This document shows, piece after piece, positions 55,982-64,000 of a DNA stretch of 64,000 nucleotides (position 1 is the stretch's first letter; each line of letters starts with the position of its first letter). The DNA lies in assembly GCA_018857735.1 (NCBI GenBank), contig JABMCL010001355.1, positions 265,001 through 329,000 on the forward strand, written 5' to 3'. A program made the position numbers and the translations under genes. A model generated the notes under the pieces. That model had not been told where the DNA came from, did no database searches, and saw only the letters and a program-made list of their open reading frames with translations. This DNA is from Alviniconcha marisindica (Eukaryota > Mollusca > Gastropoda > Provannidae).

Positions 55982-56993
55982 TCAGTATCTAACTTTGAAG
56001 TCACTGTACTCTGGAACATCAAGGTTCTTTTCATTTGTAAACTTGACAGAGTGAATTCTTGACATAGGGCTCCCTGTTGTTTCCAGCCAGTTTTTCCTGA
56101 TAAATATGACAAAAGATGATTATTAAAACATGTATGTATCTGGGCTGTTCACACACACACAGACACACACATACACACAAACGCAGCATCACAGTTCAGG
56201 ATCAAGACATATCTGGGCCCATATGTATAAAGAGCAAATTGCACCCCCCCCCCCCCCCCACACACACACACACCCAATCACATTTATCTTTTAAACAGTA
56301 ATGACACTAAAAACATCAGCATGTGTGAAGTGCAAAAAGGGCTGGCGTTCTGACCAGCCTAAATGTGTTTAAAGTTACAGACTCATTTTTTGATGTTTAA
56401 GCTGCCTAAACACTGTACTAAACCACCAGAGACTACTACTGAGGAGAAAATGAATGCTTGTACACGTATCAAGACACATCATAATCAACACAGACAGTGA
56501 AGATGAGAAAGGAAAATCTTGAATGGGAAAGGGTCATTGGGTCACTAATAGCTACAATCACAGCAAACTTGAAACTTGAAACTGATATGATTGTTGTCAT
56601 ACAGTGTCCAATCAGTTTCGGGTTTCTGATGTTACAAACATTGCAATTTGCATTGTTGGCAAAACAAGGGACTTTCCAAATCTAAAAATAAACACAAGCC
56701 AATTTCTGTTTCTGAGGTTACTGATGATTCTCACATGTAGAAGGAGTGCCGGAATTGTGGACTCTTTAGCAAATCGGGATTAGGGCTATCTGCCATTAAC
56801 TTTGTTTGCTGATCACACATCATATAGGCTCTCGTCTCTTTTGGTCACAAGCCATAAAATTATGTCCAGCAGAAGCAATTTAGGAGAGAGAGAAAATTGA
56901 AACAACTACAAAAAACAAACAAACAAAAACCTGTTGTGAAAAGACAAGAGACCTCCTTCCCTCCTCCTTTGTTTTAAGGAGTTTTATATATAC

Positions 56994-57051
<58 letters not shown>

Positions 57052-57192
57052 GCATGTACATTTCATCACATGTTCAGCCTGTTACACCTGACCTGGACCT
57101 AGATTGGGAACTGAAAGCATTTGGCCCTCTATTTCTGCACAGAGGGCTAGATTTCTGCCATAAAGAATTAAACTTACTAAAATGGAGGCAAA

Positions 57193-57225
<33 letters not shown>

Positions 57226-57807
57226 GTACACACCACACACACAACAACAAAAAATAACAAAACAACAACAACAACAAAACAACAACAACAACAAAACACA
57301 ACACCTGTGACTGTTATATATTGTGTGTTTTTCTGTCCCAGGCTCTTGCAACATCTCAGTTCAAGCTTCGTGTACAGCCAGTTTCTACCCACCTATGCTG
57401 AACAACAACAGAACAAAAATACAAAGTTGGAAATAATATACGCAAACAGCTAAAACCCTAGAAGATAGGACAGTTATCAGCATTTGAATACAAGCAGGGT
57501 TGATCTTTTCCTCCCCCCCCCCCCACCCCCCCACCCCCCCCCACCTATGACAATGTGTAAAGCTTAAATTTTAGGTCTTTAGAACATGCACATGGATTAT
57601 GCATCCCGGTAATTCATTCTACATACATGAACTCCACATCAGGAGGTTTTCCTTGCACGACTCCTCTGACAGTTCCATGGTAGGTGTTGGTCACCCATCC
57701 CACGCACTGTCTGCTCCTGGCGGTATCTGATGTGAACTGATAAAATGCACTTTTTGAAAAAGTTTGCAAGTTACACATCACATACACTTTTCTTAACAGT
57801 CAATGGC

Positions 57808-57902
<95 letters not shown>

Positions 57903-60057
57903 AAACCTTTCTCTCACTCATTCGGGTGTATGATTTCATAAATATCAGCCTCTTCTGCCTTTAATTTTTAAAAATACACACCTTTAATTAGCTTAAATTC
58001 ATTCTGCATCACCATATTATAACATATATATATATATTTATATATATATATACACACACATATATGTATTTTAACCACTACACTAACACACACGTATATA
58101 TATATATATATCTTAATATATACCATGGTTCAGACCATGACCGCTTCAGAATACACTACCACTGCCTCCTCCCCCCACTCCCACACCCCTCCTCCACCGC
58201 TGCAACCATGACACCACATATTATGTGCAGCTATCCACCTTTGCTCCATGCTTGCAAGTTGAATTATGTATGTGCCATTAAAAGCTTCTTTCTACAGATG
58301 AGGGGGTCACACACTGAAACATGCAATACATAAATTATGTATACTGTACACATGTTGATTGCTTTTATATAACGCTATTCTCCGCTCTTAGTCTTAAGCA
58401 GACTCACTGCGCTCGCATGTGATTCTACATGAGTGACTAGCTTTTTATAGTGCGTTTTTTTTTTAAATCCATCAAAGTGGTTTACTTACAGCGCTGGCAT
58501 GGCTGGTGCCACATGAAACTGCTGCCCACTTGGCAAGTTCTGTGTACACCATACAACCATGCACGCACCATGACATTTCATGCAAAGCCATATATGTAAG
58601 GTGTATGCATGTTTAGCTGTAACCTGCCACCTGCACTTTTGGCAGAATGACTGGGATCATTTACATGCTACTGTGTTAACACAGGGGGTGGGGGTGGGGA
58701 GGGGGGTGGAATGGATACCGAAATAAGAGTCAGCACAGAAAGTTGATCCTGGAGAAGAAAATTCTGTATCTGCCACTGCTGCCCCTGTGCTCTAACCACT
58801 GAGCTAACCCCCCCCCCCTTCACCCCCCCAGCCCCACATACATCCAACAATATGTATATATATATATATATATCCTCTCTGACTTCAAACAACTCAAAAA
58901 CTTTGACAGAAACACAGACAGAGAACAACACCCACTCAGAAATTTGTTCAAATTGCAAGGGATGGGGCGGATAGACAGAAGAACTAAAACCACTGGATAT
59001 AACTACTCAGCTACTTTAATAACAGTGTATATATGGCTTACCTTCCGAAAGAAAACCCCTGGAAAGAGAGTAGTGAAGATGATGAGAAACTAAAAAATGA
59101 AACACTGAGGTTTAAGATAATGAAGTCAAACTGCCAAGTCTGTTTGCATGTGTGTGTATGTTATGTGTCATGAATGTGTGTGTGTGAGTGTGTGTGTGTG
59201 TGTGTGTGTACATGTGTGTGTGTGTGTGTGTGTTGTGGGGGGGGGGGGGGGTTCCTATCACTCACTGGCCACTAAGATTAGATTATTCAGTTCAACTCTC
59301 CTCTATTGTTTTATTGTCAGTTCTCAAGTAATGTCATAACAAACTGATCAGGTCAAAAGCTTTTGTGTAAAGACTGGGCGTAGAGCTCAACATGGAACCT
59401 GGCTGGCCCACTGCTGGGAAAGCCAGTGGTTGAGAGTTCTGACTCAGCACTTCAGTACTTTGGAAGAGTACTTTAGTAGTACTAGTAGTAGTACTGGTAG
59501 TTGTACATCACTAGTACTTACTTAGGTCATCATTTACTGGCTAAGTAACAGAAAGATTAAGAAGTCTATGGCTAGTTTGTGAAAAGTGGGGAGTCTTGCT
59601 ACAGCACATCTTGATTCCAGAGAAATTAAGCATAATTTGAAGACATTACTGAATCCTTAATTAAGATGACTAATCCATAAATATGTACTACTATTTGTTG
59701 GACAAACATGACTACATGTATAATACATAATGGGTATTTATTGCCTTACGGGCATTGTCATGGAAACAAAATGTACTGGAAAAATTGAGCTAGTTGCATA
59801 CAACGTAAAACCTTCAAAACTTCCATGCTAATTGTGCTTTCACTTCATTTGAAAGAATGTAAATCCAGTAAGTCCTATTATTACTTTGACCTTTCTAATG
59901 CCATATTACTCTTGGTAAAATCGTCTGCTAAAAAGTTCAAATTTTTTGGTGTGTGTGTGTGTGGACAGTGGTTCTCGTATGCAATAACACCCAACCAGTT
60001 ACCTTGAACTTCTCCAAAAACCTCAAAATCTACGGATGCAAATTTGCCCGATGACAT
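55982..60057 (-). CDS. ACYP2: Acylphosphatase, complete, four exons
   Basis: Small cytosolic enzyme that hydrolyses the carboxyl-phosphate bond of acylphosphates. Exons (minus strand): 60003-60057, 59042-59058, 57627-57736, 55982-56096. The phases join cleanly to 98 residues, the usual family length. The second exon is only 17 bp (GVFFRK region), and all junctions are GT-AG. Catalytic Arg23 (GVFFRK) and Asn41 (GWVTNT) sit at exactly the human numbering, which supports this start codon. An in-frame ATG at 60087 would add 10 residues. Other family marks are VDFEVFGEVQ, GTVRGVVQG, KNWLETTGSP and a C-terminus ending in YSDFKVRY. As I recall, vertebrate ACYP2 also has a tiny second exon. That, and the neighbouring PSME4, favour ACYP2 over ACYP1, though the paralogue assignment is an inference. 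Confidence 0.93.
57000..57050 (+). repeat. (TA)n microsatellite in acylphosphatase intron 3
   Basis: About 22 TA repeats. Similar TA runs are at 58025-58050, 58095-58112 and 58853-58873. Confidence 0.9.
57809..57900 (+). repeat. (GA)n microsatellite in acylphosphatase intron 2
   Basis: About 45 uninterrupted GA repeats, 75 bp from the acceptor of exon 3. Confidence 0.95.
59148..59252 (+). repeat. (GT)n and poly-G in acylphosphatase intron 1
   Basis: Interrupted GT repeats ending in a run of about 17 guanines. Confidence 0.9.
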
Positions 60058-60307
60058 TTCGTATTTGAAAAATGAGTCAACGCTCATTATTAGAATTTTG
60101 ATGACTGATTTTTTCACTGGACACAAATAGGTGACTTGCGAGTTACTCCCTCCTGGTCCTGTGTAATCTTCGGACTGGTTGGCTGAATATCCGAAACATC
60201 AGCCAATGATACGGGTGGAAAGAAAACATACGTAAACGCTCAGTATGGCTGCCGTGTAGAGAAGCTTGGTCATGCCAAACTGATACTGTTTTTGACATCA
60301 GTTGAAC
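60058..60307. promoter_or_regulatory. Putative bidirectional promoter between acylphosphatase and PSME4
   Basis: Only 250 bp separate the two divergent start codons. I see no TATA box. There is a CCAAT box in agCCAATga at 60203-60207 and a YY1-like ATGGCTGCC at 60245. Two short upstream frames would lie in the PSME4 leader if transcription starts upstream of them: ATG GCT GCC GTG TAG at 60245 and ATG CCA AAC TGA at 60272. The PSME4 start has a good context (aacATGg). A shared promoter is inferred from the spacing. Confidence 0.65.
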
Positions 60308-63300
60308 ATGGAAAACAGAGAAGCTGCGCTGGGGTTCGTTCCTCAGAAGGAATTAGCCTACTCGAGACTGCTTCCTTATGCAGATGATCTTGATGAAGAA
60401 TCGAACGAAGTTTTGGCAGAGATCAAAGAAAACCTTGCCAGATCTGTGCAGCTGCGAGACATCAAGATCGGAACAAGTCACTGGGCTGTTCAGCTGACCA
60501 AGTACATTTGTTTTTCGCTTTAATAGCTTAAATGTTATTGTAGGGATGTGTTTTCATTCAGTTCCGTACTTGTAACCATGGGTCCTATTTGGGTCTTGCA
60601 CGCAATCTTAACTGTTTTCATTTAGTCGAAGTAGTACGAGTATGCGCGCTTGTGTATTGGTGTGGGTAGGAAAGTGTGTGCGTTTTGGCAATACATCTTT
60701 AAGGCAGTTAATTAGTTTCAGTCTTTACTGGTTTCTTTCAGAGTTCGTTATTATGGTTTTATAATAATTATTAATAAATACATTTTAATAGTTGTAGCAT
60801 GCTAGTGTTGGGGGAAGGGTGTGCGTGCAGGTGTGTCGGCAATACACATAAGCACTGTTAGTGTTACTGTGTTACTGTAGAGTTAGTGTTACGGATTTTA
60901 TTCAGCTACAGTTGTAACTGTTCCATTTTGAGTTTTAGTGGGTGTTATTGTTAGATATTCTCCAAGGTTTATTCTGCTAGAGTCATAACTGCCCCATTTT
61001 AATTGGAGCAGGCTTTTTGTGATGTTCCATAATGCACATACTGCAAAATTAAGTTTTTTATATGCGACTGTGATTAGCTCATAGCTGTGACTTAGGGGTG
61101 GCTTGTTTTAGTGTGTATGGTTTGTAAGTTGGATGTGCAGGTTACTCACACCCACCTGTGCGAACTGTGAGACATTATGTCGTGTGTGTGTGTATACATG
61201 TATGTGTGCATGGCACACTTGTCTTGTGTGTGTGAGCATGCATGTGTGTAGACTGTAGTACTAGTAGCTTTCATTGCATGAATGAGATTGTTACATTGTT
61301 AAATTTAACTTTTATCATTTACGTGTAAATGATTTTTATACATGGCTAATTCTAGTAATCGTAATGTTTTGTCTATTTGTTAATGTACTGTGTGAATGAA
61401 ATGTCACCAAGACAAATTCCTGTGTACATTTAAATGTCACTGGCAAATAAATATCTTGTATTCTTGTATTTGTGCAGTCATTTCATCAATTTTTGAGAGT
61501 GCAAGACTGCAACTTCAAAGTTTTCATAACTCAGACTGTTACCTCTTTTACGATTAATAGTAAACCATATTTTACTATTTTTAGTCAGAACCTCAACTGT
61601 ATCATCTAGTTCAGCAATTTCTTTGTGAATTAAATTAAGGACAGTATAGCAGTCAAAGAAAACTGATGCTTCAGGCCAGTGTTCTGTAGTATTATGGTAT
61701 AAAAGTATGTAGCCCCTGAATGTTTAACTTCAAGTCTTTAACCCTTGTTGGCTGCTGGCTTGCCTAGCAGTAGCAGCTTAGCACTAGCAGTAGCACTGGC
61801 TACTGGTAGTGGTACAGTGGTAGAGGTACCACACTCAGCCAGGCTGCTTTGCTGTGGCAGGCACTCACTATGCAAGCCGGCCCCAGCATTCTGAGCTCTT
61901 AGTCTTATCTTTGGTCGGTTTGCTAAATTGTCAGTATGTAAATAAAAAAACTGCTTGTTTCACCCATCATTCCATTAGAATCATATTGATTAGAAAAACA
62001 AAGCAAAAAACAAAACAAACAAAAACAACTAAAAAAAATACACAAAAACTTTTGCACAGAAAGAATTGTTCCATATCTACATTTTTTGTTTTTGGCAATT
62101 ATAATTGGTTTTGATAATATAATGTATGCAAGAGAAATTCAGCCTACCTGAAAAGAGAGGATGAGTCAACTTATATTGGAACTACGGAATTTAGATTTTC
62201 ATTGATCTTGATAATATAAATATCTTTCAATTATAATTTTATATTGTCTCCAGAGTTCCACATAGATCACTGTCTTGAAGTTGAACCTGATAAAGTTTAT
62301 CTTCTCAGGTTCTCCTAGGAGTAGGAGTAAGACCTTTAACCTTCTTCAGTTCTTAAATCAGTGGCAGTGTCTACTGTGACTGTAACCTTGTGTAATGATC
62401 AGGAAGAATCGTTCATTGAATTTATGTTCATAATTATGTGTCCTTCCTCCAGTATTTGTGGTGATTTTGGTATCTGTCCTAATAAATGTACTTGTTTATA
62501 ATCAACTATATTAGGTTAATTAACTTAATATAATGTGTCTAATTACTTTAAACATATTCAGTTTTCAGAGAGCAAGCTGGCTTTGCCAGGGGCAGTCTAC
62601 TTTAAATTTAAATTTAACCAGCAAGTTTTGTTCATGTTCAGTATGTTAAGGGATGAATGTTGTCTGCTAATGTGGTATGTTGTTTCAGGTATATCCGCAT
62701 CTATGGCTTCAAGTTTTCAAAAGAAGATCACCTCCACTTTGTGCATCTCATGTATGATCTGGCAACAACACCAAAGATGGAGTTCTCTCTGGTACAAAAG
62801 TTTGCTGGAGTTCTCTGCACCCTTCTAAAGTAAGCATAGAGTGTTCTAATTTAGTACATATTGACTGTGCTGTCATTGTAAGAACTCTATAATCAACTGC
62901 TTGATTGTGTCAGAAAGAAATTGTGCACTGCGATCTAAATGTTAATATATATAATATAATTTATGTGATGTGATATCTTTTTACATTAACCAAGAACCAC
63001 ATTACACCACAGCTGGTTTGTATTATATAATAATAATAATAATAAAGAGGATTTCTGGAGCGCCCATCTACCACAGAAGGTGTGAGTGCAGGGCACTTTA
63101 CAATAGCACCAACAACACCCCCCTCAACACACACACACTCCCACACAACCATGTCAGACGGGGTGGTGGGTATGGCTGTGAAACAGACAGTTTAGAAATA
63201 GTCATTGAACAGGTGCATCTTGGGGGTGGCTTTAAAGTACACAGTGTATGATTAGAACCAAGTTACCAGAACTGCATTGACACTGTGATGCTGACAGTGA

Positions 63301-63588
63301 CAACAGACATAATACTGATTTTGCGTATACATGTAGTTTTGCTGTAAGTCCTCAGCTGGAATTATGCAGTAGCTTTGTAAATTTTAGTGTGAAAACCTGT
63401 TGAAATCACCAGTAGCCTCCCACAGAAAGGAAGTTCTGGACTGATTTTATGAGTATACTTTGATCTGACAGGAAAGATGAACTGCTGAGCCGGGATGACC
63501 TTGTATTGCCATGGCGACCATTGTACAACCTGATGGAAGACACAGTGTACTCATCACTGGAACAGCATGGATTACAGCTGTTGCCATC
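60308..63588 (+). CDS. PSME4: Proteasome activator complex subunit 4 (PA200), N-terminal exons 1-3, gene continues beyond the window
   Basis: PA200/Blm10 is a huge HEAT-repeat protein that caps the 20S proteasome and acts mainly in the nucleus. Exons seen: 60308-60501 (..CCAA|gtacat), 62689-62829 (tttcag|G..AA|gtaagc) and 63472-63588 (gacag|G..CCATC|gtaggt). All three are phase 2 at their 3' ends and together give 150 residues. Landmarks that match vertebrate PSME4 are GFVPQKELAYSRLLPYADDL near residue 10, TKYIRIYGFKFSKEDHLHF across the first intron, and LLKKDELLSRDDLVLPWRPLY across the second. The N-terminus is shorter than in human because it lacks the Pro/Gly-rich lead. No fourth exon is visible before the window ends, so this is a 5' fragment of a gene expected to encode about 1,800 residues. 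Introns are 2.2 kb and 0.64 kb. Confidence 0.95.
60502..62688 (+). other. PSME4 intron 1
   Basis: AT-rich intron, bounded by gtacat and tgtttcag, with scattered short TG runs and no coding signal in either strand. Confidence 0.8.
63020..63130 (+). repeat. (TAA)n-headed interspersed repeat in PSME4 intron 2
   Basis: A run of ATA/AAT triplets is followed by gaggatttctggagcgccca and gcagggcactttacaatagc. The layout resembles the common animal repeat with an AAT-rich end and an 'agcgcc...ctttacaa' core. A related piece is at about 55090-55150. Confidence 0.5.
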
Positions 63589-64000
63589 GTAGGTTATATA
63601 TGTCTTGTGGGACTTGCTTTTACTGTCACAGCTCAGTCATTGCTATGGTCAGAGACAGCGTGTCACTTGAATTTGAACCATCTTTTTGTTGTTGTTGGTC
63701 ATACGGGTGTGGTTTACAGGTATTCTGTGGGGACTGCTGTCAGTGTCAGAGCAAAAAAGTTAAGGAGAAGGACTATTGCTGATCTTAATGTAGAATCACT
63801 TGGTTGCAGGAGCGCAGCCTTAAACACTTATAGACATCCTTTCTCCTCAGCCTCATGGGATTTTATCCCTGTCATTGCCTCTTCAAAGGCGGCTTGAAGT
63901 CATGAATCTTAAACTGTATGAGTATATTTTTTTAGGAGCCATGCAAGTTGAACTTCTCATCGCCAACCATCTGCATTTCAATGTAACTGCTTTAAGTTCC
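63589..64000 (+). other. Start of PSME4 intron 3
   Basis: Intron sequence after the gtaggt donor. An acceptor-like tttttttag near 63935 is followed by an early in-frame stop, so I do not take it as exon 4. Confidence 0.6.

Overview
The window looks like a piece of a large, repeat-rich animal nuclear genome. It is most likely a lophotrochozoan, and I favour a gastropod mollusc. The reasons are intron-bearing genes with GT-AG junctions, a secreted PAN-like plus fibrinogen-domain protein of the type mollusc genomes expand, tRNA-derived SINE pieces, a non-LTR retrotransposon remnant, and very dense microsatellites ((CA)n, (GA)n, (TTG)n, poly-G). The species call is an inference. I could assemble four protein-coding genes exon by exon. 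Almost every other long open frame is a dinucleotide or trinucleotide repeat read through, or a shadow of a GC-rich exon.

Layout. Positions 1-30 kb hold no gene I can support: inverted-repeat elements (about 620-1260 and 8.5-9.1 kb), a CACGTG-rich tandem repeat (9.5-10.3 kb), a tRNA-headed SINE (14.5-14.9 kb) followed by 97-bp and 109-bp satellites (15.1-16.8 kb), two near-perfect hairpins (18.1 and 21.25 kb), a LINE tail (25.1-25.4 kb) and many microsatellites. Positions 30.7-34.3 kb (+) carry a two-exon rhodopsin-like GPCR of about 725 residues, with adenosine-receptor-like transmembrane segments and a C-terminal tail of 9-residue Ser/His/Asp repeats. Positions 36.5-39.2 kb are a minisatellite. 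Positions 41.1-47.1 kb (-) carry a five-exon gene for a 323-residue secreted protein: signal peptide, PAN/apple-like segment, then a complete fibrinogen C-terminal domain. Positions 47.1-55.9 kb are non-coding, with two more inverted-repeat elements.

At 56.0-60.1 kb (-) is a complete four-exon acylphosphatase gene of 98 residues, with both catalytic residues at the human positions (Arg23, Asn41). At 60.3 kb (+) begins PSME4, the proteasome activator PA200, with exons 1-3 in the window and the rest to the right. The two genes are head to head with 250 bp between start codons, an arrangement that, from memory, matches the neighbouring PSME4 and ACYP2 genes of human chromosome 2.

The most unusual feature is repeated in two unrelated genes. 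Short pieces spanning a splice junction (intron end plus exon edge, or exon end plus donor) are present in three copies, interleaved with or next to microsatellites: the GPCR exon 2 acceptor, the fibrinogen exon 4 donor half, and the fibrinogen exon 3 acceptor end. I found no operon, CRISPR array or clearly new enzymatic system.
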